Source: Burkholderia sp. OK233
GTDB lineage: Bacteria > Pseudomonadota > Gammaproteobacteria > Burkholderiales > Burkholderiaceae
DNA: 64,000 bases
Assembly (NCBI RefSeq): GCF_900230185.1
Contig: NZ_OCSR01000002.1
Location: forward strand, 930,001-994,000
Reading direction: 5' to 3'
Position 1 is the first letter of the stretch, and each line of letters starts with the position of its first letter. A program made the position numbers and the translations under genes. This document shows positions 18,020-26,396 of this stretch, one piece after another. The notes beneath the pieces were generated by a model that saw nothing but the letters and a program-made list of their open reading frames with translations, was not told where the DNA came from and did no database searches.

Positions 18020-18052
18020 CTCAGTCGGCCCTCAGTCGGCCCTCAGTCGGCC
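18020..18052. repeat. three tandem 11-bp repeats across the ATP-grasp stop codon
   Basis: The unit CTCAGTCGGCC occurs three times at 18020-18030, 18031-18041 and 18042-18052. On the minus strand the stop codon of the ATP-grasp gene lies in the first copy read, so the other copies carry duplicate stops beyond it. Confidence 0.85.
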
Positions 18053-19458
18053 AACACCCAGGTGTCCTTGGTGCCGCCGCCCTGGCTCGAATTGACCACC
18101 AGCGAGCCTTCTTTCAAGGCGACGCGCGTCAGGCCGCCCGGCGTGATGCGAATGCGGTCCGACACGAGCACAAAGGGGCGAAGATCCACGTGGCGTGGCG
18201 CGAGACCCTTTTCGGTCAGGATCGGTGTGGTCGACAGCGCCAGCGTTGGTTGCGCGATGTAGTTGTTCGGACGGGTTTTGAGCTTGGCAGCGAAATCTTC
18301 CCGTTCCTTCTTCGACGCGGCAGGCCCGACCAGCATGCCGTAACCGCCCGACCCGTGGACTTCCTTCACCACCAGTTCTTCGAGATGCTCCAGCACGTAT
18401 TTCAGGCTGCCCGGCTCGGAACAGCGCCAGGTCGGCACGTTCTCCAGGATCGACTGGCGCCCCGTGTAGAACTCGACGATTTCCGGCATATAGGAATAGA
18501 TCGCCTTGTCGTCGGCGATGCCGGTGCCCGGTGCGTTGGCGATCGTGATGTTGCCCGCGCGGTAGACGTCCATGATGCCGGCGACGCCAAGCACAGAGTC
18601 GGGCCGGAAAGTCAGCGGGTCGAGATAGGCGTCATCGAGCCGGCGATACAGAACGTCGATGGCGCGGAACCCTTCGGTTGTGCGCATTGCCACGCGGCCG
18701 TCCACGACCTGGAGATCGCTGCCCTCGACCAGATGAACCCCCATCTGGTCGGCGAGGAACGCATGCTCGTAGTACGCGGAGTTGTGGATGCCGGGCGTCA
18801 GCACCGCGATGGTCGGATTGTCCTGGTTGCCGCCGGGCGGACACACGGCGGCAAGCGACTCGCGCAGCAGTTGGGGATAGGCTTCGACCGGCCGCACCTT
18901 GACCTGCTGAAACAGCTCAGGGAAAAGCTGCATCATCGTCTCGCGATTCTCCAGCATGTAGGAGACACCGGAGGGTGTACGGGCATTGTCTTCCAGCACG
19001 TAGAACTGGTTTTCGGCCGTGCGCACGATGTCCACGCCGATGATGTGCGTGTAGACATTGCCCGGCGGCCGGAAGCCGATCATCTCCGGCAGAAAGGCTT
19101 CGTTCTGGGCAATCAGTTCCTTCGGGATACGCCCGGCGCGCACGATCTCCTGACGATGATAGATATCGTCGAGAAAGGCGTTGAGGGCGATCACGCGCTG
19201 TTCGATGCCTTGCGAAAGGCGCGTCCATTCCGTACTGGAAATGATGCGCGGGATGATGTCGAACGGAATCAGACGCTCGGCCGCCTCTTCCTCGCCGTAC
19301 ACGGCAAACGTAATGCCCGTCTTGCGGAACACGCTTTCCGCGTCATCCGCTTTCTGCGCGAGATTCGCAGGATGCTGCGTATCGAGCCATTGCTTGAGCA
19401 GTTCATAAGGCGCGCGGACCCCGTCAGCGGACGTCAGCATCTCATCGAATGGCTTCAC
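18043..19458 (-). CDS. circularly permuted type 2 ATP-grasp protein
   Basis: Protein of 471 aa of the circularly permuted ATP-grasp family, predicted to ligate an amine to a carboxylate via an acyl-phosphate. Recognisable segments are PFDIIPRIISSTEWTRLSQG, GVDIVRTAENQFYVLEDNARTPSGVSYMLENR, a nucleotide-binding stretch VVKEVHGSGGYGMLVGPAASKKE and the end GGTKDTWVLAD. It is the first gene of the three-gene operon with the alpha-E and transglutaminase proteins. In other bacteria this trio is widespread but its product is not established. The ATG at 19458 gives the usual MKPFDEM start. Confidence 0.9.
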   Translation of the reverse strand: MKPFDEMLTSADGVRAPYELLKQWLDTQHPANLAQKADDAESVFRKTGITFAVYGEEEAAERLIPFDIIPRIISSTEWTRLSQGIEQRVIALNAFLDDIYHRQEIVRAGRIPKELIAQNEAFLPEMIGFRPPGNVYTHIIGVDIVRTAENQFYVLEDNARTPSGVSYMLENRETMMQLFPELFQQVKVRPVEAYPQLLRESLAAVCPPGGNQDNPTIAVLTPGIHNSAYYEHAFLADQMGVHLVEGSDLQVVDGRVAMRTTEGFRAIDVLYRRLDDAYLDPLTFRPDSVLGVAGIMDVYRAGNITIANAPGTGIADDKAIYSYMPEIVEFYTGRQSILENVPTWRCSEPGSLKYVLEHLEELVVKEVHGSGGYGMLVGPAASKKEREDFAAKLKTRPNNYIAQPTLALSTTPILTEKGLAPRHVDLRPFVLVSDRIRITPGGLTRVALKEGSLVVNSSQGGGTKDTWVLAD

Positions 19459-19538
19459 TTCGGTTCTCCGTCGTTATTGCTGTTGTTACTGGTGTTGTCG
19501 ATGCAATAGGGAGGAGCTGCGCGCCGCATTAGCCCGCT

Positions 19539-21035
19539 TTAGCCCGCGTTGTCCTCGAGCACGCTTTGAGTCAGGGTGACCGACGGGATCGTCGGCTTCA
19601 TCATCGCATGCGCGCGGCGGCGCACCCCGTACCAGCCGGCGACCAGGATCAGGGCCACGACCGGAATCGCGGCAACGGTCCACGTGCCGTTCGGATAGTC
19701 GAATGCCATCAGTACCAGCACCCCCACCAGAAACGCCAGCGTCAGCCAGGACGTCACCGGCGCGCCGGGCATTCTGAACGTCACCGGCTCAGCCTCACCA
19801 CGGGCCACCGCCTGACGGAACTTCATCTGGCAAACCACGATGAATCCCCAAGTGCTGAGAATACCAAGCGACGCCACGTTAAGCACGATTTCAAATACGC
19901 TCGACGGCACGAAATAGTTCAGCACGACACCCACGATGTAGATCGCGACCGTGACCAGAATGCCGGCGTACGGAACCGACTGCGAGCTCATGCGGGACAG
20001 GAAATGCGGCGCGGACCCGCCCATCGACAGCGCACGCAACACCCGCCCGGTCGAATACAGCCCCGAGTTCAGACTCGACAGCGCCGCCGACAGCACGACG
20101 ACATTCATGACCGAGCCGACACCCGGCACGCCGAGTGCAGCGAAGAACGTGACGAACGGGCTCTGCCCCGCCTTGTAGGCACTCCACGGCAACAGGCAGA
20201 CCAGCAATACCACTGCGCCCACATAGAACACGGCGATGCGCCAGATCACGCTGTTGATGGCGCGCGGCAGCACCTTGCGCGCGTCCTTGCATTCGCCCGC
20301 AGCCGTGCCGACCAGCTCGACGCCGGCAAACGCGAACACGACCCCCTGCACGAGCACCAGCGCCGGCAGCAACCCATGCGGGAACAGCCCTCCGTTCTCG
20401 CTGATCAGATGCACCCCCGTGGTGTGCCCGCCGACGTGCGTCCCGGTACCCAGAATGATCGAGCCGATCACGAGGAACAGCGAGATCGCGGCAACCTTGA
20501 TGAGCGCGAACCAGAACTCCATTTCGGCAAACCATTTCACCCCGATCAGGTTCATCGCCGCGACGATGCACAGCGCAATCAGTGCGAAGATCCATTGCGG
20601 CACGGACGAGAACGCTGCCCAGTAATGCATGTACAGCGCGACGGCAGTGATGTCGACGATGCCGGTCATCGCCCAGTTCAGGAAGTACATCCAACCGGCG
20701 ACATACGAGGCTTTTTCACCGAGGAACTCCCGGGCGTACGACACGAAGCTGCCGCTGCTCGGCCGATGCATCACCAGCTCACCCAGCGCGCGCAGGATCA
20801 GAAACGAGAAGAAGCCACAGACCAGATAGACGACGGCAAGCGAGGGACCCGCTATTTGCAGGCGCGCGCCCGCGCCGAGAAAGAGGCCAGTGCCGATCGC
20901 CCCGCCAATGGCAATCATCTGAACCTGACGATTACCCAACGTTTTGTGATATCCCGCTTCGTGCGATTCCAACCAGCTTTTCTTATCTACGTCGCCAGTG
21001 GATGCCGGGGAATTCTGGTTGTGCAGTGTGGACAT
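19539..21035 (-). CDS. amino acid permease, AAT family (AnsP/GabP-like)
   Basis: Inner-membrane permease of 498 aa with about 12 membrane segments. The opening EAGYHKTLGNRQVQMIAIGGAIGTGLFLGAG is the classic signature of the amino acid transporter (AAT) family of the APC superfamily. Sequence wording (FAFAGVELVGTAAGECKDARKVLPRAINSVIWRI) is close to asparagine and related amino acid permeases. It would take up a neutral or polar amino acid with protons. The start at 21035 has AAGGAT upstream. A LysR-type gene is divergent across a 340-base gap and is the likely regulator. Exact substrate is inferred by resemblance only. Confidence 0.88.
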   Translation of the reverse strand: MSTLHNQNSPASTGDVDKKSWLESHEAGYHKTLGNRQVQMIAIGGAIGTGLFLGAGARLQIAGPSLAVVYLVCGFFSFLILRALGELVMHRPSSGSFVSYAREFLGEKASYVAGWMYFLNWAMTGIVDITAVALYMHYWAAFSSVPQWIFALIALCIVAAMNLIGVKWFAEMEFWFALIKVAAISLFLVIGSIILGTGTHVGGHTTGVHLISENGGLFPHGLLPALVLVQGVVFAFAGVELVGTAAGECKDARKVLPRAINSVIWRIAVFYVGAVVLLVCLLPWSAYKAGQSPFVTFFAALGVPGVGSVMNVVVLSAALSSLNSGLYSTGRVLRALSMGGSAPHFLSRMSSQSVPYAGILVTVAIYIVGVVLNYFVPSSVFEIVLNVASLGILSTWGFIVVCQMKFRQAVARGEAEPVTFRMPGAPVTSWLTLAFLVGVLVLMAFDYPNGTWTVAAIPVVALILVAGWYGVRRRAHAMMKPTIPSVTLTQSVLEDNAG

Positions 21036-21377
21036 AATCAGTTCAATCCTTTTAATGCGGGCACTTGACTTCGCAATCCCGGGGACATATACGGAAGGAT
21101 GTATGCGCGATAGCGCATCGATTAAGCTACAAATCAACAACTGACATTTAAGAACGATCGTTCGTTTTTAGCACCAGACCAAGGGCAGTTTGTATCGGGT
21201 CACCAAGGGCAGGCAGACAAAAGGTATGTAGCCCAATTTATGGGGGCAACGCTCATGCATATTTCGACTAACACCTATCGAAAAAAAACATCGGTATTCT
21301 TGCAATGAGGAACGGTAGGCTAGCGTTGCCGCGTCGCACAGACGCGGTTGTCGATTGACCCAACACAAGTGATCAAT
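21036..21377. promoter_or_regulatory. divergent control region with palindrome and direct repeat
   Basis: The gap between the permease and the LysR gene contains the 12-bp perfect palindrome GAACGATCGTTC (21152-21163) followed by a T-run, and an 11-bp direct repeat ACCAAGGGCAG at 21178-21188 and 21202-21212 (24 bases start to start). Either could be a binding site for the regulator. No -10/-35 pair is clear. Confidence 0.4.
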
Positions 21378-22331
21378 ATGGAAGCAAAGTGGTTAGAAGA
21401 CTTTCTTAGCCTTTCGGATACGAAGAGTTTCTCCCGGTCGGCGCGCAGCCGGAATCTCACCCAATCAGCTTTCAGTAGACGGATCGTGGCGCTCGAAACG
21501 TGGATGGGTACGAAGCTCGTCGATCGCAGCGTCAATCCAATCACCCTCACGCCCGCCGGCCGGATGTTTCGTAGTCTCGCGGCGGACATCCTACGCAGCA
21601 TGAATGCGGCGCGCAACCTGGTGGGCGGGTATGAACAGTTCGCCGAAAACGACCACGTGGTCCATTTCGCGGTTGCCCATACCCTTGTCTTTACGCTTTT
21701 TCCTGACTGGCTCAAGCGCCTGACCAGCGAGTTCGGCCACATCATGGCCCGGGTTCAGGCCGTCAACGTGCCCGAGGGTGTGCAACACCTCGTGGCAGGC
21801 GACTGCGACCTGCTGATTGGCTATCACCACCCGCAATTGCCGATCGCTCTCGATCCCAACCACTTTCCGTTCCTTACACTCGGTGTCGAGCGCATCGTGC
21901 CTGTCTCGGCAGCAGGCAATGACGGCAAGCCTCTCTTCGAACTTCCTGGCAAGAGCAGCAGACCGCTGCCCCTGCTTGCCTATTCATCTGGCGCATTCCT
22001 TGGCAACGTTGTCGAAATGCTATTGATGAACGCGACGGAACCGTACTCGCTGTTCCGCTGCTTTGAGACCCACATGTCAGAGGCGTTAAAAGGTATGGTT
22101 GTAGCCGGCCACGGGATCGGCTGGCTTCCGGAAAGCTGTATCACCAAAGAGTTAAGCGAAGGAATTCTGGTTCGTGCAGGCTCGGACATCTGGGCGACTG
22201 AGCTGGAGATACGCCTGTACCGCCCGGTCAAGGAGCGGGGCCAGGCAGCCGAACAGCTTTGGGCTTTCATCAGCAGCCAGTTGATTGAGCCGCGGGTGGA
22301 TCAGTTACCGGACATCCTGACCGCGGCGTGA
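21378..22331 (+). CDS. LysR-family transcriptional regulator (HypT/YjiE-like subgroup)
   Basis: Regulator of 317 aa with an N-terminal winged helix-turn-helix (about residues 3-60: WLEDFLSLSDTKSFSRSA, LTQSAFSRRIVALE) and a C-terminal ligand-binding domain. The opening MEAKWLEDF and SQxAFSRRI-type wording resemble the YjiE/HypT subgroup, which in E. coli responds to hypochlorite. That group is broad, so a different signal is likely. Divergent orientation to the amino acid permease suggests local control of it. The ATG at 21378 is preferred over an in-frame ATG ten codons upstream because it opens the conserved domain. Confidence 0.88.
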   Translation: MEAKWLEDFLSLSDTKSFSRSARSRNLTQSAFSRRIVALETWMGTKLVDRSVNPITLTPAGRMFRSLAADILRSMNAARNLVGGYEQFAENDHVVHFAVAHTLVFTLFPDWLKRLTSEFGHIMARVQAVNVPEGVQHLVAGDCDLLIGYHHPQLPIALDPNHFPFLTLGVERIVPVSAAGNDGKPLFELPGKSSRPLPLLAYSSGAFLGNVVEMLLMNATEPYSLFRCFETHMSEALKGMVVAGHGIGWLPESCITKELSEGILVRAGSDIWATELEIRLYRPVKERGQAAEQLWAFISSQLIEPRVDQLPDILTAA

Positions 22332-22348
22332 GGCCAGTCGGTTCGGAA

Positions 22349-23044
22349 CTACAAGGCGACCTTGGCCAATTCACCATAAGCGCGATGTAGCCACACTTTG
22401 ACGCGTTGCCGCTCGAGCATCCCCAGGCCAGCGGCGGCGCGGTCGTGATGATTGATGGCTGCCCAAAAGCTTGCGCTTTGCCGATCGACCTTCTGCATCG
22501 TCGCGTCGGGCAGCCGCCGCAGGGTGATCACGCTCGCGCCGAGCGCTTCAGCACGCGCGAGTTCACCGGATGCGTCCAGGATCTCGAACCGGTCACCGCG
22601 AATTTCGTTCAATACGATCACCAGCTTGAGTCGTCCACCAAACTGATCAAGCCACTGTCGCAGAAGATCGACCGAATCGCGTCCCGCGTCCATGACGTGC
22701 CACCAGGTCAGCGTTAAACCGTGCTCTTCGGCGAGACCAATGACGTCTGTGTCGTCCAGCCATTGTCCGAGAGACTGCTGCGTTTGGGCGGCAAGATCGA
22801 CCAGAACACGCCGCTGCGGATCTTCAAGTGCGTGTTCGATAATGGGATCCAGGCTGTCGTGCTGATCGAGTACTGCCGGAGCTGCAAAATCGGCATAGAA
22901 GCGCAACAAGGCACCATGTGATTTATCGGTGTCAAAGCCGACGAACTGAATACTCTCGTCGATAAAATACTGGGCCAGAACGCGGGCGACCAGCGATTTG
23001 CCGACGCCGCCCTTCTCGCCGCCAATAAAGTGGATGAAGCTCAT
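22349..23044 (-). CDS. orphan ParA/MinD-like P-loop ATPase
   Basis: Protein of 231 aa with a deviant Walker A (GGEKGGVGKS, residues 8-17) including the signature lysine of the ParA/MinD/Soj family, FVGFDTDKSHG as the switch I region and VLVDLAAQTQQSL as Walker B-like. There is no ParB, parS or plasmid gene near, and the protein lacks an N-terminal HTH. Similar proteins are sometimes called mobilisation or conjugal proteins, but the function of chromosomal orphans is unknown. It is convergent with the LysR gene (17 bases apart), and divergent from the next permease. The ATG is preceded by AAGGATC. Confidence 0.8.
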   Translation of the reverse strand: MSFIHFIGGEKGGVGKSLVARVLAQYFIDESIQFVGFDTDKSHGALLRFYADFAAPAVLDQHDSLDPIIEHALEDPQRRVLVDLAAQTQQSLGQWLDDTDVIGLAEEHGLTLTWWHVMDAGRDSVDLLRQWLDQFGGRLKLVIVLNEIRGDRFEILDASGELARAEALGASVITLRRLPDATMQKVDRQSASFWAAINHHDRAAAGLGMLERQRVKVWLHRAYGELAKVAL

Positions 23045-23237
23045 CTGTGCAGATCCTTTGTCATGAAGCCGGCTGGGTTGAAAGCAAAAAATACCAGATC
23101 TAAAAGACGGAACCGCGACTTAGTCTACAGAGGATTTCTTACGTCCCCCTCCGAGGGAGTACCTCTTCGCGCCGCTTGCCCCACCGATATTGGCCGGTGA
23201 ATGTCGCCAGAGTGATAACACCTCTGGAGAGCCGAAC

Positions 23238-24926
23238 GTGAGTTCCGTAAATGATGCAGGTCAGGAGCTTCATCTTGCCACGCCGGTAGACGCAACAGGA
23301 CTTCATAGAAAGATCGGCTGGGCAGGCGCATTCTGGGTAGCCAGCGGCGTACCGGCGTTGGTGCTGTTCTCGATCGGCTCGATTGCGGCGACCGTCGGCA
23401 AGCCGTCGTGGATCATCTGGGCGATTTCGATCTGTTTCGGCTTCATCCAGTCCTTTTCCTACGCTGAGATCGCTGGGCTGTTTCCGCACAAGTCCGGCGG
23501 CGCATCGGTGTATGGCGCGGTCGCCTGGGTGCGCTACAGCAAGCTGCTCGCTCCGCTCTCCGTGTGGTGTAACTGGTTCGCGTGGTCACCGGTATTGGCA
23601 ATCGGCTCTGGCCTGGGCGCAGGCTACGTGCTGAACATGTTGTTCCCGGCGACCGCCGCGATCAACACCTGGCAAATCACGCTGGTCAATCTGGGTTGGT
23701 TGTCGAGCGGCCTGAGTCTACGGGTCAATGCCACCTTCGTGATCGGTGCCGCGATTCTGCTGACAACCTTCGCGATCCAGCACCGTGGCATTCTTCAAGC
23801 CGCGCGGCTCCAGATGATTCTCGCGATCTCCGCACTGCTGCCGCTCCTATTGGTCGGCGTCTATCCGCTGCTGACGGGCGATCTGCCAATGCACAACCTG
23901 TTCCCACTCTATCCGCTGGCAAAAGACGCCGGCGGCCGCGTGATAGACGGCACGTGGAATCTGAGTGGTATCGAACTGATGGCCGGTGGACTCTTTATCG
24001 CGGCCTGGTCCACCTACGGATTCGAAACGGCAGTCTGTTATACACGCGAATTCAAGGATCCGCGCCGCGACACGGTCAAGGCGATTGTCTATTCCGGACT
24101 CCTGTGCCTCGTGTTCTTTACGCTAGTCCCACTCGCGTTCCAGGGCGCCCTCGGTCTCGGCCAACTCGTCTCGCCCGAAGTCAAGGATGCCGCGGGTAAT
24201 GTCACGCAACCCGCTGTCTATGACGGCATCCTTTCGCCCGGCATTTACAGCGGCATGGGTGTTTCCGAAGCGATGGCGAAAATCGTGCATGCCGGCAGCT
24301 GGGGCGAATTCATTCTGAAGCCAATGCTGGTGTTCGCGCTCGTGCTCGCCATCATGACCTCTATGGCGGGCTCATCGCGCACGCTCTACCAGGCTTCCGT
24401 CGACGGCTGGCTGCCCAAATATCTCTCGCACGTCAACCACAACGGCGCACCGACCCGCGCGATGTGGACCGACCTCGTATCCAATCTTGTGCTGCTGTTG
24501 ATGTCCGACTACGTCGTCATACTCGCGATGTCGAATGTCGGCTACATCATCTTCAACTTCCTGAATCTCAATGCCGCGTGGATCCATCGGCTCGACCGGC
24601 CAACCTGGGAGCGCCCTTTCAAAGCGCCAAAATGGGTACTCGGCGCCGGTGCCGTGTTGTCGTTCGTCAATCTCGCACTGATGGGACTGGGGGCGGATGT
24701 ATGGGGCAAGGGCACGCTGATTTCGGGCATCGTCTTCTCGGCGCTGATCGTGCCGGTGTTCATCTGGCGCCACTACGTGACTGACAAAGGCCGCTTTCCG
24801 GACGCAATGCTGGACGACATGGATCTGTCGAACGCCAGCATCAAACGGCGCGCGGGTTTCCTGCCGTATGCGGTGTTAGTGCTCGGCGTGGTAGTCGTCT
24901 TCGTGAGCCACTGGATCACAACCTGA
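23238..24926 (+). CDS. APC-superfamily amino acid permease
   Basis: Inner-membrane transporter of 562 aa with about 12-14 hydrophobic segments, first at about residues 28-50 (WVASGVPALVLFSIGSIAATVG). The sequence STYGFETAVCYTREFKDPRRDTVKA corresponds to the conserved loop of APC permeases, and MAGSSRTLYQASVDGWLPKYL to the region after TM8. An insertion with AGNVTQPAVYDGIL forms a long loop. The frame is open back to 23190; I choose the GTG at 23238 because GGAGAG lies at proper spacing. Substrate is unknown; the gene has no regulator partner adjacent and ends at a strong shared terminator. Confidence 0.85.
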   Translation: MSSVNDAGQELHLATPVDATGLHRKIGWAGAFWVASGVPALVLFSIGSIAATVGKPSWIIWAISICFGFIQSFSYAEIAGLFPHKSGGASVYGAVAWVRYSKLLAPLSVWCNWFAWSPVLAIGSGLGAGYVLNMLFPATAAINTWQITLVNLGWLSSGLSLRVNATFVIGAAILLTTFAIQHRGILQAARLQMILAISALLPLLLVGVYPLLTGDLPMHNLFPLYPLAKDAGGRVIDGTWNLSGIELMAGGLFIAAWSTYGFETAVCYTREFKDPRRDTVKAIVYSGLLCLVFFTLVPLAFQGALGLGQLVSPEVKDAAGNVTQPAVYDGILSPGIYSGMGVSEAMAKIVHAGSWGEFILKPMLVFALVLAIMTSMAGSSRTLYQASVDGWLPKYLSHVNHNGAPTRAMWTDLVSNLVLLLMSDYVVILAMSNVGYIIFNFLNLNAAWIHRLDRPTWERPFKAPKWVLGAGAVLSFVNLALMGLGADVWGKGTLISGIVFSALIVPVFIWRHYVTDKGRFPDAMLDDMDLSNASIKRRAGFLPYAVLVLGVVVVFVSHWITT

Positions 24927-24952
24927 TTGCGCACGTTTCTCTGAAAACCGAA

Positions 24953-24988
24953 CGCCCGTGTTGCGCGAATCTCCGCGCAACACGGGCG
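24953..24988. terminator. strong bidirectional hairpin between convergent genes
   Basis: CGCCCGTGTTGCGCG and its exact complement CGCGCAACACGGGCG form a 15-bp perfect stem with a 6-base loop. It lies 26 bases after the permease stop and 4 bases before the stop of the convergent PAS gene. Confidence 0.8.
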
Positions 24989-24992
24989 AAGT

Positions 24993-25733
24993 TCATCGCA
25001 CGGCAAAGATCGCGCCTTCGATACCCAGCACCTCGCTGCTGGCCGAATAAATACCGATGCCGCGCTCCCATACGTTTCTCAGATCGCCATTCGCGCCGCG
25101 AATGCGATAACGCAGTTCGAACGGCCTGCGATCCGCCAGTGCTTCCTGCACGCCACGCCAGACGTAGTCGACGTCGTCCGGCATGATCAACTGGCTGTAG
25201 CTATGTTCGTGACTGTCGACAAACCAGGCGGCCGGATATCCCGTCAACTCTTCGCAGCCGTCGCTGACGAATTCCATTGACCACGATGGATTGTTGCGGC
25301 CGCGATAGATCAATCCCGGTACGCCGTTCAGGAGTCCCATCGCACTGCGCAACCTGGCTTCGATTGAAGTCTCCTGACGCTTTTGCGCCGTGGTGTCGAA
25401 CGCGGAGATAAAGAAGGCGTCTTCGTGCCGGCGACCTGCCACCTCCAGCCAGCGAAGCTGACCGTGAGGATGAACAAAGCGTATCCGCTCGCGACTACAG
25501 GCACCGGCTTCGGTACGCAGCCGCTCCAGCATCTCGCGCCAGATCAGGCGATCTTCCGGATGGACATATGCGGCCATCTCGACGCCCACGGCGCTTGCAT
25601 CCATCAGTTCGGCCCATGCAGCGTTCGCGCTGCGAATGCTGCCCTCGTTATCCACTTGCAGCAACGCGACCGGATAGGCATCGAGGTTCATGGCGGCTGC
25701 GGCGAATTCGCTTACAACAGCATTGTCTTGCAT
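24993..25733 (-). CDS. stand-alone tandem PAS-domain protein
   Basis: Soluble protein of 246 aa made of two PAS domains (about 8-115 and 125-245), each with the PAC-type ending (LRWLEVAGRRHEDAFFISAFDTTAQ; GDLRNVWERGIGIYSASSEVLGIEGAIFAV). It has no kinase, cyclase, HTH or membrane segment. It begins 15 bases after the response regulator stop and so completes a kinase-regulator-PAS operon. The neighbouring kinase has no sensor domain of its own, so this protein could supply the sensory input in trans; that is inference. The ATG at 25733 follows AAGG. Confidence 0.85.
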   Translation of the reverse strand: MQDNAVVSEFAAAAMNLDAYPVALLQVDNEGSIRSANAAWAELMDASAVGVEMAAYVHPEDRLIWREMLERLRTEAGACSRERIRFVHPHGQLRWLEVAGRRHEDAFFISAFDTTAQKRQETSIEARLRSAMGLLNGVPGLIYRGRNNPSWSMEFVSDGCEELTGYPAAWFVDSHEHSYSQLIMPDDVDYVWRGVQEALADRRPFELRYRIRGANGDLRNVWERGIGIYSASSEVLGIEGAIFAVR

Positions 25734-25748
25734 TCGTTTACGCCTTCA

Positions 25749-26396
25749 TCATTGACGCGTAAGGGCATCGCGGTGCACCCACGCTGCCAGTTCAAGCCGG
25801 GAACGCAAATTCAGCTTGCGTAGCAGATTCTTTACATAGACCTTAACGGTGCCATCGCTGATGCCCAACTGCCGGGCGATCTGCTTGTTGCTCATGCCTT
25901 CCGAAATGAGCGCCAGTGTCTGCGCTTCACGCTCGGTCAGTTCGACCCGGCGCGCGCCTCTTTCACCTTCGGGAACATCGTCGTCTTTCGCGAGGAGCGT
26001 GACCAGACAGTCGTCGAGCACGATCACGCCCTGCACGCAGTTGCGTATGTATAAGCGCAGATCTTCGGGCTCGGTTTCCTTCAGCATATATCCGTCGGCA
26101 CCGAGACGAAGCGCGGTCAATAACTCCTTGCGATCGAGCGAAGCGGTCAGCACGACTTTGCGGCTCTCGATCTCGAGCTGGCCCAATTCATCGAGCACAT
26201 GCAGTCCACCGAGTCCCGGCATGTGAAGATCAATCAGGATCAGGCCGGGTCTTAACTGCTCCGCGAGCGCAATGCCCTGCCGGCCGCTGGAAGCTTCGCC
26301 GACTACCTGAAACTCCCCGGTGGAGTTGAAGTACTCGGCGAGGCCACGCCTGAACAGCGGGTGGTCGTCAATCAGAAGCAACGTCGTCGGACCCAT
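25749..26396 (-). CDS. two-component response regulator, NarL/FixJ (LuxR) family
   Basis: Response regulator of 215 aa. The N-terminal receiver domain has the acidic pocket LLIDDHPLF and the phospho-acceptor Asp in GLILIDLHMPGLGG, with conserved Thr/Lys positions (VVLTAS; GYMLKETEPEDL). A C-terminal LuxR-type HTH follows (LTEREAQTLALISEGMSNKQIARQLGISDGTVKVYVKNLLRKL). The start at 26396 lies inside the kinase gene (overlap of 29 bases) with GGAG upstream, indicating translational coupling. Being divergent from the dimethylamine operon, it is the best candidate for its activator, though no binding site is proven. Confidence 0.9.
   Translation of the reverse strand: MGPTTLLLIDDHPLFRRGLAEYFNSTGEFQVVGEASSGRQGIALAEQLRPGLILIDLHMPGLGGLHVLDELGQLEIESRKVVLTASLDRKELLTALRLGADGYMLKETEPEDLRLYIRNCVQGVIVLDDCLVTLLAKDDDVPEGERGARRVELTEREAQTLALISEGMSNKQIARQLGISDGTVKVYVKNLLRKLNLRSRLELAAWVHRDALTRQ

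Noticed and set aside
17071..19509. 812-codon plus-strand open frame
   Set aside because: Antisense to the alpha-E and ATP-grasp genes, which have clear family motifs; composition is that of a shadow.
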